This document shows positions 43,694 to 53,242 of a stretch of DNA of 64,000 nt, one piece after another. This DNA comes from Gelidibacter sediminis (GTDB taxonomy: Bacteria > Bacteroidota > Bacteroidia > Flavobacteriales > Flavobacteriaceae), in the NCBI RefSeq assembly GCF_004364975.1, contig NZ_SOBW01000011.1:62001-126000 (forward strand), read 5' to 3'. The position numbers were made by a program, and so were the translations under genes. The number at the start of each line of letters is the position of its first letter. The stretch's first letter is position 1. The notes under the pieces are model-generated. The model saw only the letters and a program-made list of their open reading frames with translations. It did no database searches and was not told the DNA's origin.

Positions 43694-45166
43694 TTATCTT
43701 TGACGTTTAACAACCAGAGAATCCATTTTATATTTTTGTTTTAACCAACGCTTCAATTTGACTTGCTCTTTAGCTATGTCCTCCTCTTTAACATTCTTAT
43801 TCCAAGTTACCGTAAACTCAGAAATGGTATCTAACTTTTTGAAATTAGACGAAATAACGCTGGAATATGATAATCTATCAATATTTTCATAATTGATTTT
43901 AACCTCCTTAGTCAATTCTTCAAACGGAATTTGTAGGGCTTCATATTTAGATAATTTCCTAACCTTATCTTCTAAAAATACAATCTTCTCATTTTGAGAT
44001 AATAAATCTAAGGAGTCTCGATATCGCAATTGCGACATATACCTCAAATTATCTAAATTCTTTGATCGATTTTGATTAAACTTCAATGTGGCATTGGCAA
44101 GAGCAGGATAATCTTTTAAACGACTTCTTAATACAGAAATGGTACTTTCAGGAATTTGGTCCAATCCAAAACTATTAAATTCCAACACTGATGGTTCACC
44201 TTTTACATCTGAAAATTTATGAACTGCGTTAGACTTAATATAATCGGCATGTGGTAAGCCTTCCAATTCATTCTTAATAAATGCGCGTGCTTCATTTTCA
44301 AATTTACTTTGGCGCCACACATCTATAAACGTAATTATAGCTGGAATCATTACTATGACAGCTACGACGGTAGCAATTCTAGACGTGCGTTTTCGCTTTG
44401 CTGAATTGGCATATTTCAACATTGGAAACCCTAAAATTTTGACAACAATAAAAGTTGCCAAGGCTATAAAAATAGTATTGATGGTAAAGAGGTACATAGC
44501 CCCAAAAAAGTATGGAAAATTACCCTTTGCCAAACCGTATCCAGCAGTACACAGTGGCGGCATTAATGCTGTTGCAATAGCAACACCAAAAATCACGGAC
44601 GCAATGGTCCCTTTCTTAGTTCGAGCAATAATTAAAGCCAATCCTCCAAAAAACGCAATCATCACATCGCGGATATCGGGCTTTACACGCCCGAGCAACT
44701 CAGAAGTATCTTCGCTTAAGGGAAAGAATTTAAAGAATAAAAAAGCCGTAGTCAAACTCAGCACAATCATGATAACCAAATTGAGCAGCGAGCGTTTTAA
44801 GGTATCAATATCATTAATGGCTATAGAAAGACCCACTCCCAATATTGGGCCCATTAAGGGAGAGATTAACATGGCTCCAATAACAACCGCAGCGGAATTG
44901 GCGTTTAGACCTATAGAAGCCACAAAAATAGAGCAAATCAGAATCCAAGCTGTAGCACCTTTAAATGGAATATCACCTTTAATAGCGGCCAAGGTAGCAT
45001 CTCTATCAGTGTCTTCTCGAAAATCCAACAATTCACTGAAAAACTTTTTTATGCTTACCCATAAACCCTGTGCATCTTTTTTTACAGCCTTTTTAGAAGC
45101 ATCAACTGCTTCATCTTGTTCTTTAGATTTTTCTTCCTCTGAAAAGTTGAACTTATTTTCTTCCAT
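43694..45166 (-). CDS. DUF389 family membrane protein
   Basis: This 490-residue protein has an acidic cytoplasmic N-terminus, then about six membrane segments with the DUF389 pattern ASIGLNANSAAVVIGAMLISPLMGPILG (broken here: NANSAAVVIGAMLISPLMGP) and GLALIIARTKKGTIASVIFGVAIATALMPPL. A long C-terminal soluble region (about 280-490) with coiled-coil-like segments follows. The function of the family is unknown. It converges with mlaF. Confidence 0.9.
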   Translation of the reverse strand: MEENKFNFSEEEKSKEQDEAVDASKKAVKKDAQGLWVSIKKFFSELLDFREDTDRDATLAAIKGDIPFKGATAWILICSIFVASIGLNANSAAVVIGAMLISPLMGPILGVGLSIAINDIDTLKRSLLNLVIMIVLSLTTAFLFFKFFPLSEDTSELLGRVKPDIRDVMIAFFGGLALIIARTKKGTIASVIFGVAIATALMPPLCTAGYGLAKGNFPYFFGAMYLFTINTIFIALATFIVVKILGFPMLKYANSAKRKRTSRIATVVAVIVMIPAIITFIDVWRQSKFENEARAFIKNELEGLPHADYIKSNAVHKFSDVKGEPSVLEFNSFGLDQIPESTISVLRSRLKDYPALANATLKFNQNRSKNLDNLRYMSQLRYRDSLDLLSQNEKIVFLEDKVRKLSKYEALQIPFEELTKEVKINYENIDRLSYSSVISSNFKKLDTISEFTVTWNKNVKEEDIAKEQVKLKRWLKQKYKMDSLVVKRQR

Positions 45167-45257
45167 TAATTCAATTATTGGGCTCTTACTATTATACCAA
45201 AATACTATCTAAAAATTGTTTTGCAAAAGTATTCCTTCAGATAATCCATAGCGTGTA

Positions 45258-46337
45258 TTATCCGTAATTTTCACCGTAGGTATCCTTCACTTTTTGTAAA
45301 ACTTGCTTAATATCTTGTTCTTTTGACTTTGGGAATATAAGCAAAACTTCGTCTTTATCAACAATGATATAATCTTTTAACCCGTCTACTACCACAATCT
45401 TATCAGCCTTGGTTCTGATCATATTTCCTGAGGCGTCTTCAGTTAATGCTCTAGCGTTTACCACAGCATTCTCACTCTGATCCTTGTCGAGTTTATCATA
45501 TAGGCTACCCCACGTGCCTAGGTCATTCCAATCAAACTCAGCTGGCAATACATAGACATTTTCAGATGATTCCATGATGGCATAATCGACTGAAATATTT
45601 TCTGATTTGTCATAATTTTCAGCAATAAACAAATCTTCATCTTGAGTATTATAAATGTTGATTCCCTTTTCAAAGAGGTTGAATAATTCAGGTTGATGAA
45701 ATTGAAACGCCTTGATTACACTTGTAGCACTCCACATAAATATACCGGCATTCCACAAAAAATTGCCTTGACTAATAAAACTCTTCGCGGTTTGATAATC
45801 TGGTTTCTCTCTAAATTGACGCACCTGCTTAATGTCTTCCTTGGATGATTTGTCATACTCAATATATCCATATCCTGTATTAGGGAACGTAGGTTGAATC
45901 CCTAAGGTCATTAAGGCATCATTACGTTCACAAAAGTCAAAGGCTTGTTGCACATTTTGAGTGAATTTTGATTCGTCTTCAATCCAATGATCACTGGGGG
46001 CTACAATCATAACCGCATCTGGATTTTCTTTTTGGATTTTTAACGAGGCGTATAAAATGCAAGGCGCTGTATTACGCATTGCAGGTTCCAATAACACCTG
46101 ACGTTCAGTAACACCCGGCAATTGCTGAAACACCAGATCTTTATACATAGCATTTGTAAGGATAAAAATATTCTCTTTGGGTATCAACTTTGAAAGGCGC
46201 TGAAATGTCTTTTGTATTAGAGTATCTCCTGTTCCCAACATATCGTGAAACTGCTTTGGAAAATCCTGAGTACTTACAGGCCAAAAACGCGACCCTACTC
46301 CTCCTGCCATTAATATGGCGTAATAATTACTATTCAT
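45258..46337 (-). CDS. manC: Mannose-1-phosphate guanylyltransferase
   Basis: This 359-residue enzyme makes GDP-mannose from mannose-1-phosphate and GTP for polysaccharide synthesis. The N-terminal signature ILMAGGVGSRFWPVSTQDFP-KQF is intact, as are FREKPDYQTA and WNAGIFMW. It is the short form lacking the C-terminal phosphomannose isomerase domain. It lies downstream of the SprT-like gene on the same strand with about 100 bp between. Confidence 0.95.
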   Translation of the reverse strand: MNSNYYAILMAGGVGSRFWPVSTQDFPKQFHDMLGTGDTLIQKTFQRLSKLIPKENIFILTNAMYKDLVFQQLPGVTERQVLLEPAMRNTAPCILYASLKIQKENPDAVMIVAPSDHWIEDESKFTQNVQQAFDFCERNDALMTLGIQPTFPNTGYGYIEYDKSSKEDIKQVRQFREKPDYQTAKSFISQGNFLWNAGIFMWSATSVIKAFQFHQPELFNLFEKGINIYNTQDEDLFIAENYDKSENISVDYAIMESSENVYVLPAEFDWNDLGTWGSLYDKLDKDQSENAVVNARALTEDASGNMIRTKADKIVVVDGLKDYIIVDKDEVLLIFPKSKEQDIKQVLQKVKDTYGENYG

Positions 46338-46441
46338 TATGTCTTTTTTTTAGTCCTAAAAGAACTCTATCGTATTTAATTTTTTAAACCTTAGCTGTTA
46401 GTATCAAAGTGGTCAGGCGGATCAATATTTAAGAACTTTGA

Positions 46442-47044
46442 TTATACATTATTGATCAATTCCACTTCCGCATTTGGGTTGAAAAGATACAACTTTCCTG
46501 ATGCAACCTCAACACCTTCATAACGCGTTCGTCTTTTAAGGCCTTTTTTAAATATCCGTCCATTATAAAGTCTAAATTTATGCCCTAATGGAACTTCAAA
46601 AATATAGGTTTTATCGTTAGGAGGGTCAAATTGTTTCAGTGCCAATGCCAATGCTATATCCGTATCACTACTCGCCTTTGGGTTTTTAAAGTGTCGCGCC
46701 AATAGCGGTAAGAGTTCATGTGGAAATACATTAGGATTTAAGAATGGTAACATTAATTTTTGAAAGGTATGCTTCCACTCCTTTCCGTGAGGCTTTATAT
46801 GCCGCCCATAAGTATTGAAAGCCTCAAAATGTGCGATTTCATGAATCAATGTTATTAAAAAACGATAATGATTGAGGTTAGAGTTAATAGTAATTTGATG
46901 TTTGTTATTTGGCAATTTCCTATAATCACCATGTCTCGTCTTGCGCTCACTCTTAATTTTAACCACTAAATTATCATGCTTTAAAAGCCCTATAACATCA
47001 GGAATTGCCTGATACGGAATGTATTCTTGAAGCGTATTGTGCAT
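46442..47044 (-). CDS. SprT-like zinc metalloprotease domain protein
   Basis: This 200-residue protein has the SprT-like motif LITLIHEIAHFEAF, with the HExxH zinc site, and a downstream PHGKEWKHTFQKL block giving the third ligand. Eukaryotic SprT-family proteins cut DNA-protein crosslinks; the bacterial role is unclear. The C-terminal part is basic and beta-rich (VPLGHKFRLYNGRIFKKG), compatible with DNA binding but without CxxC zinc ribbon. Confidence 0.9.
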   Translation of the reverse strand: MHNTLQEYIPYQAIPDVIGLLKHDNLVVKIKSERKTRHGDYRKLPNNKHQITINSNLNHYRFLITLIHEIAHFEAFNTYGRHIKPHGKEWKHTFQKLMLPFLNPNVFPHELLPLLARHFKNPKASSDTDIALALALKQFDPPNDKTYIFEVPLGHKFRLYNGRIFKKGLKRRTRYEGVEVASGKLYLFNPNAEVELINNV

Positions 47045-47049
47045 AGTGG

Positions 47050-47057
47050 CAAAAATA
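47050..47057 (-). promoter_or_regulatory. -7 box of the SprT-like gene
   Basis: The minus strand reads TATTTTTG followed by C, matching TAnnTTTG; it lies immediately upstream of the ATG at 47044, giving a nearly leaderless transcript if used. Confidence 0.35.
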
Positions 47058-47229
47058 CAAGAATTAGGTATATTCTATAAAGATTTTTGTAATTTTAGAT
47101 ATGTAATTGACTTTATACGAATAGCGAGGCTACATGTAGAAAGTTAATAAAACAAACAAATGAATATTAGCTCATAAATTAAGTTAGAAATCCTTACACT
47201 CGAATCTTATAAATAACAACAAAGGCTAC

Positions 47230-48138
47230 ATGGCATTTATAGATTACTACAAAATACTAGGCATTGACAAATCAGCCACTACGGCTGAAATCAAGAAAGC
47301 CTACCGTAAATTGGCACGCAAGTACCACCCTGATGTCAACCCAAATGACAAGGCTGCTGAAAAAAAATTTAAGGAAATCAATGAAGCAAACGAGGTACTG
47401 AGCGATAAAGAAAAACGCAAGAAATATGACAAATATGGCAAAGACTGGCAGCATGGTGATGCTTATGAACAGGCACAACGCCAGCAACAGTCGCAACGCC
47501 AATACCAGCGTCAAAGCACCGGAGGATACGGAGGCGGCAACTTCTCTGGCGACGACTTTTCAGATTTCTTTGAATCAATGTTTGGCGGAGGTGGCTCAAC
47601 AAGAGGACGCGGAAGCACTGCAGGTTTTAGAGGTCAGGATTTTAATGCGGAGTTGCAGCTCGACTTAAAAGATGTGTATGAAACGCACAAAAGAGTGCTG
47701 ACAGTTAATGGAAAGAATATAAGATTAACGATTCCAGCGGGCGTTGAAAATGGCCAAGTAATAAAAATCAATGGAAAAGGCGGTCCAGGGGTTCATGGCG
47801 GACCAAATGGAGATTTGCTGATTCAATTTAATATTAGCAATGCTACAAAATTTAAAAGAGATGGCTCTAATCTCTATGCTACAGAAGTTATTGATCTTTA
47901 TACTGCTGTTTTAGGAGGTGATGTGACTGTTAATACATTTGATGGCAAAGTTAAGTTGAAGGTGAAACCAGAAACTCAAAATGGTACCAAGGTAAAACTT
48001 AAAGGCAAAGGCTTCCCTATTTATAAAAAGGAAGGTCAATTTGGCGACCTCTATATTACCTATGATATTGCCGTGCCTACAAACCTTTCTGTTAAAGAAA
48101 AAGAACTGTTTACAGAACTTAAAAATTTGAGATCATGA
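47230..48138 (+). CDS. cbpA: DnaJ-type co-chaperone (CbpA-like)
   Basis: This 302-residue J-domain protein stimulates Hsp70. The J domain (1-70) has the HPD motif in [12 protein letters not shown], then a Gly/Gln-rich region (about 75-130) and two C-terminal substrate-binding beta domains (about 135-300). The zinc finger of true DnaJ is absent, so it is class II, as CbpA. The next gene, overlapping by 4 nt (ATGA), encodes a CbpM-type modulator, confirming the assignment. Confidence 0.93.
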   Translation: MAFIDYYKILGIDKSATTAEIKKAYRKLARKYHPDVNPNDKAAEKKFKEINEANEVLSDKEKRKKYDKYGKDWQHGDAYEQAQRQQQSQRQYQRQSTGGYGGGNFSGDDFSDFFESMFGGGGSTRGRGSTAGFRGQDFNAELQLDLKDVYETHKRVLTVNGKNIRLTIPAGVENGQVIKINGKGGPGVHGGPNGDLLIQFNISNATKFKRDGSNLYATEVIDLYTAVLGGDVTVNTFDGKVKLKVKPETQNGTKVKLKGKGFPIYKKEGQFGDLYITYDIAVPTNLSVKEKELFTELKNLRS

Positions 48139-48428
48139 GTACAGCAACATATATCCCTTTAAAAACCTTGTGTACACATTACAAAGTTGAAACCACCTTT
48201 TTTCAAGATCTAAATGAATATGGCCTTATAGAAATAACAACTATTGAGCAAGCACCTTGCATCCACCAGGATCATATAAAAAATTTAGAATCTATGGTGC
48301 GTTTGCATCAAGATTTACACATCAACCTTGAGGGCATCGATACAGTAATGAATTTGCTCGATAAAATCCATCATTTGCAGGAAGAACTCAAAACTGTCAA
48401 AAACAGATTACGGATTTTTGAAGAGTAA
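48135..48428 (+). CDS. cbpM: Chaperone modulator CbpM-like
   Basis: This 97-residue MerR-like helix-turn-helix/coiled-coil protein resembles CbpM, which binds the J domain of CbpA and blocks its co-chaperone activity. The segment [20 protein letters not shown] and the C-terminal leucine-rich helix [20 protein letters not shown] fit the family. The start overlaps the cbpA stop by 4 nt, so the pair is translationally coupled. Confidence 0.85.
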   Translation: MSTATYIPLKTLCTHYKVETTFFQDLNEYGLIEITTIEQAPCIHQDHIKNLESMVRLHQDLHINLEGIDTVMNLLDKIHHLQEELKTVKNRLRIFEE

Positions 48429-48769
48429 TTCTTAGTCGCTCTATCATCTTTCTATAATTATTATATGCATATACACATATGATATCTACACATAATACAA
48501 ATAGTAAGCTGCCGTTGATGTAACTTTTAGCACTCCCCTTTTTAACAATATTTCACTTAAATTTCTGGGTTGCACCCAACCCTTAAAGTCATACGTATAA
48601 GCAAGCAGTAGTTCTCTTCTCCAGTTTTATATTACCTGCCAAATTATCAAAATACGATAGTTCATTTTAAATATAATTGAATTGATCTCGGTTTTTGTAT
48701 ATGATATTTATCATTATTTAAACTTTAGTTATTACAGAACTTTGCAGTATAATATTAATACATACTGTT
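48429..48769. other. Intergenic region upstream of YceI gene
   Basis: This 341-bp stretch contains no ORF I can support. It holds a short hairpin GGGTTG/CAACCC (48567-48572 with 48577-48582) and AT-rich dyads around 48466-48482. The sequence GAACTTTG at about 48738-48745 is near the TAnnTTTG box and could serve the yceI transcript. Confidence 0.35.
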
Positions 48770-49357
48770 ATGACTACTACAAAATCTATCGTAAAAAATT
48801 TAGGAACATTTTTAATCTTGCTCCTATTGGCAACACCTCAAATTTATGCACAAACATATAACCTTGATAATTCAGCGTCTAAATTAACGGTATCTGGAAC
48901 TTCTAGTTTACATGATTGGGATATTGATGCCGAGCAACAGAAAGGTCAAATTGTATTGAACAGTGCTACTGAAATGACCATTGAGAAACTAACACTTCAA
49001 GTAACCGCTGAGAGCCTAAAAAGTGGCAAAAGCGCAATGGACAAGAACACTCATAAAGCTTTAGACACTAAGAAGCATAAAACAATTTCATTTCAACTTA
49101 CTGAGGTCAAAAACATGAAAGCTACAGGAGCTGACAATTATAAAGTTGACGTTGTTGGAAACCTTACCATTGCAGGGGTCACCAAAAAACAACAAATCAG
49201 TTTAGACATGCATGCAACCGCAGCCAAAGTAAAATTAAAAGGCAAAAAAGCATTCAATATGAGCGATTTTGGCATTGATCCTCCTAAAGCCCTATTGGGA
49301 ACGATAACCACTGGAGATCAAGTAACCATTACATTTCAAACCATTTTAAATAAATAA
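48770..49357 (+). CDS. YceI-family periplasmic protein
   Basis: This 195-residue lipocalin-like protein has a signal peptide ending IYAQT and the YceI pattern SKLTVSGTSSLHDWDIDA at the start and VVGNLTIAGVTKKQ later. YceI proteins have a beta-barrel pocket that binds isoprenoid or quinone-like lipids. The C-terminal MSDFGIDPPKALLGTI is also typical. It is 30 bp before a predicted outer-membrane barrel gene, and another YceI gene follows that. Confidence 0.92.
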   Translation: MTTTKSIVKNLGTFLILLLLATPQIYAQTYNLDNSASKLTVSGTSSLHDWDIDAEQQKGQIVLNSATEMTIEKLTLQVTAESLKSGKSAMDKNTHKALDTKKHKTISFQLTEVKNMKATGADNYKVDVVGNLTIAGVTKKQQISLDMHATAAKVKLKGKKAFNMSDFGIDPPKALLGTITTGDQVTITFQTILNK

Positions 49358-49387
49358 ACAACCAGAATATTAAATAAAACCTAGACT

Positions 49388-50656
49388 ATGAGAACACTAA
49401 TCAAAAACTCAGCAATCGCATTTGTACTTCTTGCAGGAGTTACAACTTATGCTCAAAAAGACAATAGAAGTATTGATAATTATAGAGAGCCAAATAAAAA
49501 TGGAATCAATGTATTTGAAGCCGTAAAAGACACCACCTCTACCTTTGAAAATGTAAAAGTAAGAATTGGCGGCTCATCTACACTACAATTTCAAGCCATT
49601 GACCATGAAAACTCTGGAGCAGTAGAATTGGTTGAAATTGGTTCAAATTTCAACCTTGCTACAGCAAATTTAGATTTAGACGTGGCGTTATATGATGGTA
49701 TTAGAATGCATCTACGCACATATCTGTCTTCACGACACCATCCAGAACCGTATGTAAAAGGCGGATACTTTCAAATTGACAAACTAAACTTCATCAAAGA
49801 AGGGTTTATGGAAGATTTCATGAAGTACACCACAATTAAAGTTGGACACATGGAAAACAATTATGGTGATGCCCATTTTAGAAGAACAGATAACGCACAA
49901 GCTATCTACAACCCATTTGTTGGAAACTTAATTATGGATGCTTTTACTACAGAAGTAGGTGCAGAGGTGTATTACCAACGTAATGGATTTATTGGGATGC
50001 TTGGATTTACCAACGGGAAATTGAATCAAGCGGTTGATAACCCTGATACCGGAGGCGCTTCATTTTTGGCAAAATTAGGCTATGACAAACAAATCAACGA
50101 TGATTTACGATTCAGATTAACAGGGTCTCTATATAATACTGGTAAGGTTGCTACCTCTTATCTTTACAGTGCAGATAGAGCAGGTTCAAGATATTACTTA
50201 GTTCTCGAACCAACCGGATCAAGAACATCTAGCGCTTTTAGATCTGGACGCTACAACCCTAACCTTAAAAATAGTATTACGGCAATTATGTTCAATCCTT
50301 TTGTTAAATATAAAGGCTTAGAGTTCTTTGGAACTATTGAATCTTCTACTGGAAAAGGAAATGCTGAACCTGAAGATAGAACAGCAAATCAATTTGCTGG
50401 TGAATTAATCTACAGATTTGGAAATGATGAAAACTTCTTTATTGGAGGACGTTATAATAAAGTAGATGCAGAGGATATTAGTGGTAGTGATGTTGAAATA
50501 TCAAGAGTCCAATTGGGTGCTGGATGGTTCATGACTAAAAACATTCTTCTTAAGGCTGAATATGTTAACCAGAAATATGATGGATTTGGTAACGGAAGCA
50601 TCTTTGATGAAGGTAAGTTTAACGGACTAATGGCTGAGGCTGTAATTAGTTTCTAA
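49388..50656 (+). CDS. Outer-membrane beta-barrel protein, porin-like
   Basis: This 422-residue protein has a signal peptide (ending TTYAQ) and then repeated amphipathic strands with aromatic girdles, e.g. LTGSLYNTGKVATSYLYS and AELIYRFGNDENFFIGGRYN, ending in a barrel-closing strand LMAEAVISF with terminal Phe. It resembles phosphate-selective or uncharacterised porins of Bacteroidota; no specific family could be assigned. Placed between two YceI genes on the same strand, so it may act with them. Confidence 0.75.
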   Translation: MRTLIKNSAIAFVLLAGVTTYAQKDNRSIDNYREPNKNGINVFEAVKDTTSTFENVKVRIGGSSTLQFQAIDHENSGAVELVEIGSNFNLATANLDLDVALYDGIRMHLRTYLSSRHHPEPYVKGGYFQIDKLNFIKEGFMEDFMKYTTIKVGHMENNYGDAHFRRTDNAQAIYNPFVGNLIMDAFTTEVGAEVYYQRNGFIGMLGFTNGKLNQAVDNPDTGGASFLAKLGYDKQINDDLRFRLTGSLYNTGKVATSYLYSADRAGSRYYLVLEPTGSRTSSAFRSGRYNPNLKNSITAIMFNPFVKYKGLEFFGTIESSTGKGNAEPEDRTANQFAGELIYRFGNDENFFIGGRYNKVDAEDISGSDVEISRVQLGAGWFMTKNILLKAEYVNQKYDGFGNGSIFDEGKFNGLMAEAVISF

Positions 50657-50675
50657 TAACACAAGTTGCATTTAG

Positions 50676-50725
50676 CAAACCTCAATATTTTAGTCATCCA
50701 CTAAATAATTGAGGTTTGTTTTTTT
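50676..50725 (+). terminator. Strong terminator after the barrel gene
   Basis: An 11-bp perfect stem CAAACCTCAAT/ATTGAGGTTTG (50676-50686 with 50708-50718) with further inner pairing is followed by seven T. It lies 19 bp after the stop, so the second YceI gene is probably transcribed separately. Confidence 0.85.
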
Positions 50726-50757
50726 ATAAATATATTGTACCCCAAAATTCGAGAACC

Positions 50758-51342
50758 ATGAAAAGATTACTCTATTTGTTACCCTTATTGGTTTTAGTTT
50801 CCTTTACTGGGTTAGAGACTGTAAATAACAGCACCTCTGTCCGTATCACGCCTCAAAGTAAGTTACACATTAAAGGCACTAGTAATGTTACTGATTTTAC
50901 CTGTCAATACAATATTAAAAACCTTAACAAACCTATTCGCATCCATTACGTAAGTACTGCAGATGTCATCAAATTTAAAAAATCAGAATTAATTTTAGAA
51001 AACTCTGGGTTTGATTGTGGTGGAAAAGGCATAAACAGAGATTTTCACGATTTATTAAAATCAAACACCTATCCTGAAATTACACTCAGTTTAAAACAGA
51101 TTAAACTAAAACCAGATACAAAGAATATTGCTGATGCTACGGTTCAGATTGAAATTGCCGGACAAAAGCACACGTATCATATGGAAACAAAATTCCATAA
51201 GGATAACGGGTGGCATATTTCTGGTGTGTTGAAATTAAATATTAAAGACTTTCAGCTTGAAGCTCCTAAAAAAATGTTAGGGCTAATTGTCGTTTCAGAA
51301 GAAATTGAGATTAATTTTAAATTGGTGGTTGAAGAATGTTAG
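50758..51342 (+). CDS. YceI-family protein, second copy
   Basis: I choose the ATG at 50758 (194 residues), because it starts a signal-peptide-like segment MKRLLYLLPLLVLVSFTGL; the upstream ATG at 50716 lies in the terminator tail. The pattern SKLHIKGTSNVTDFTCQY and PKKMLGLIVVSEEIEI fits YceI-like proteins, divergent from the first copy. It follows a strong terminator, so its promoter must lie in the 30 bp before it or it depends on readthrough. Confidence 0.85.
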   Translation: MKRLLYLLPLLVLVSFTGLETVNNSTSVRITPQSKLHIKGTSNVTDFTCQYNIKNLNKPIRIHYVSTADVIKFKKSELILENSGFDCGGKGINRDFHDLLKSNTYPEITLSLKQIKLKPDTKNIADATVQIEIAGQKHTYHMETKFHKDNGWHISGVLKLNIKDFQLEAPKKMLGLIVVSEEIEINFKLVVEEC

Positions 51343-51412
51343 ATTTTACCAATACGCATATTTAAAGACATAACTCTCATGCCACAATCACACAGAAATT
51401 ATCATCCGCTTC

Positions 51413-51787
51413 TTAATTGCTCGTTTTCACTTCTGATAGCTTAGCTAGTGAAAACGCCCCAATTGCCATAACAATATCTCTGACTGCGACATCTAAATAG
51501 GAGCCACTTAATATTAACGTTAAGGCGATTAATACCAACCAGAGGGACACGAGATATGCTCCAAACTTGGTCTTTGTAAACACCAAAACGCCTGCTACTA
51601 TTTCAATTACCCCAACAATCATCATAAATACTGAAGGCTCAAATGGCAACATAGCTACCATACTTTCTGAAAGATATTGTGACCAATTAGTCAATATGTT
51701 GGTGAATTTATCTAATCCCGCTACTATCGGAACAAGTCCAAAAGTGTATTTCAAAAGGGTTTTTACAAACTGTACATTTGATTCCAT
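51413..51787 (-). CDS. DoxX-like membrane protein
   Basis: This 124-residue protein has four hydrophobic segments in the DoxX/DoxD arrangement (TFGLVPIVAGLDKFTNILTN, VFMMIVGVIEIVAGVLVF, FGAYLVSLWLVLIALTLI, VRDIVMAIGAFSLAKL). Some family members take part in thiosulfate:quinone oxidation or membrane-bound redox complexes; no specific role can be read here. It converges with the second YceI gene and diverges from the ECF sigma gene. Confidence 0.75.
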   Translation of the reverse strand: MESNVQFVKTLLKYTFGLVPIVAGLDKFTNILTNWSQYLSESMVAMLPFEPSVFMMIVGVIEIVAGVLVFTKTKFGAYLVSLWLVLIALTLILSGSYLDVAVRDIVMAIGAFSLAKLSEVKTSN

Positions 51788-51899
51788 GATTCTTAAGTTT
51801 TAACATTTCTACAATCTTTTGATAGGAATTCACTAAAAAGGATACAAAATGTTGTAACTTTTTTGTGTTTTAGCTATCTAAAACTAAAATCAAGGCATT

Positions 51900-52571
51900 A
51901 TGGAAGCGCTACACATCAATAGTTTAAACCATCAAATAATAACAGATGCTGAAATTATCAGACGGATTCTATCCGGAGAAAAAGAACTGTTTGAGATTCT
52001 AGTCCGGAGAAACAACCAAAAATTATTTCGAGTGGTCAGAAGTTACTTAAAGGATGAAGCTGACATTGCTGACATAATGCAAAATAGCTATATAAAGGTA
52101 TTTACCAAGCTGTATCAATTCAAATTAGAATCCTCATTTTCAACTTGGCTCATACGCATTGCTATTAACGAGGCTTTAGCAAGACTAATGGAGAAAGGAA
52201 AAGTTTATCATATTAATGAACAATCTGAACGTCTAAATAAGAATAGCATCTTAGAAATACCTGATAATAGGCAAATGAATCCACAGCAAAAGATGATACA
52301 CAAAGAAGCCAAACTCCTGTTGGAAAACGCCATTGATCAATTAGACACCAAATACAGGGTGGTCTATATGATGCGAGAGGTAGAAGACATGAGCCTGCAA
52401 GATATTGCAACAACATTAGATTTATCTTTGGCTAATGTAAAAGTGCGCTTGCATCGATCAAAAGCGATGCTAAAAAACAAACTCTTTGAAATTTCAAGTG
52501 ATAAAGATATTTTCGAATTTGGAAACAGCAAATGTGATCGGATTACGGAATATGTGATGCAGAATATTTAA
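51900..52571 (+). CDS. ECF-type RNA polymerase sigma factor
   Basis: This 223-residue group 4 sigma factor has region 2 (DEADIADIMQNSYIKVFTKL, then SSFSTWLIRIAINEAL) and region 4 (LDTKYRVVYMMREVEDMS with SLANVKVRLHRSKAM). No anti-sigma gene follows; the next gene is on the other strand. It lies divergent from the DoxX gene and may respond to envelope or redox stress, by context only. Confidence 0.92.
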   Translation: MEALHINSLNHQIITDAEIIRRILSGEKELFEILVRRNNQKLFRVVRSYLKDEADIADIMQNSYIKVFTKLYQFKLESSFSTWLIRIAINEALARLMEKGKVYHINEQSERLNKNSILEIPDNRQMNPQQKMIHKEAKLLLENAIDQLDTKYRVVYMMREVEDMSLQDIATTLDLSLANVKVRLHRSKAMLKNKLFEISSDKDIFEFGNSKCDRITEYVMQNI

Positions 52572-52595
52572 TTTAGACAGAGATATACAAGTTAT

Positions 52596-52691
52596 TTAGC
52601 GTTCGTCTATCATCTTTAAAAGTTCAGACATAGAATTAAAAGTTCGTGTGGCCTGCCCTTGTAGTTCATTATGGTAATCATGTGCTGTATA
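52596..52691 (-). pseudogene. Severed C-terminal tail of the HAD hydrolase
   Basis: Directly after the TGA at 52694-52692 the same frame continues for 31 codons (YTAHDYHNELQGQATRTFNS and on) to TAA at 52598-52596. That sequence is the expected C-terminal end of HAD phosphatases of this type (GFDVF-G-YTAHDYH), so a single base change GGA to TGA explains the break. Confidence 0.7.
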
Positions 52692-53240
52692 TCAAAACAC
52701 GTCAAAGCCACCATTTTTAGCAGCCGTTACGCCTGTTAAACTATCTTCAATTACCACACACTCATCAGGTTGAAACCCCATCGTTTCAGCAGCCCATAAA
52801 AAGACACTAGGATCAGGCTTCCATCTTTTTATGGCGAAACAACTAAACATACGGTTTTCAAAATAGGGCAGTAACCCAGTGAGCTCCAAATTCAATCTGA
52901 TTTTATTTTCTGGTCCGCTAGACGCTACACAAAAAGGAAGTGTCAATTGTTCCAAAACTTCAGTAACACCCTCTACTGGTTTAATATTATTTTTAAACGA
53001 TTCAAAACTGCGCGTTCTGAAAATTGGAATAAAATCATCAGGCAACCTTTCAGGAATTAAATTTGCAATTTGTTCCAAGCAACGGTGAATGGAGGCGCCT
53101 TTAAAATGTTTTAAAGCATATTCTAGATTGATATTGGCGCCGAGTTCATTGGCCATATCTACCAGAACTTTGTTGGCAATAGACTCACTGTCTACCAACA
53201 CCCCATCGCAGTCAAAAATAACACACTTATATTGGGACAT
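52692..53240 (-). CDS. HAD-family hydrolase, truncated by an in-frame stop
   Basis: This 182-residue phosphatase/phosphoglucomutase-like protein has HAD motif I FDCDGVLVDSES, motif II VASSGPENK, motif III lysine in FAIKRWKPDP and motif IV VVIEDSLTGVTAAKNGG, so all catalytic motifs are present. It ends prematurely at GFDVF; the rest of the family-typical tail lies beyond a TGA in the same frame (52596-52691). The gene is last in an M28 peptidase-SDR-HAD operon (2-nt gap to the SDR). Whether the shortened protein is stable is unknown. Confidence 0.85.
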   Translation of the reverse strand: MSQYKCVIFDCDGVLVDSESIANKVLVDMANELGANINLEYALKHFKGASIHRCLEQIANLIPERLPDDFIPIFRTRSFESFKNNIKPVEGVTEVLEQLTLPFCVASSGPENKIRLNLELTGLLPYFENRMFSCFAIKRWKPDPSVFLWAAETMGFQPDECVVIEDSLTGVTAAKNGGFDVF

Positions 53241-53242
53241 TC

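Noticed and set aside
44355-45212. 285-codon plus-strand ORF antisense to the DUF389 gene
   Set aside because: Long only because the opposite strand codes for membrane helices; no motif or start context.
52692-52694. TGA as a selenocysteine codon in the HAD gene
   Set aside because: Family members have Gly there, it is not an active-site position, and no SECIS-like structure was seen.
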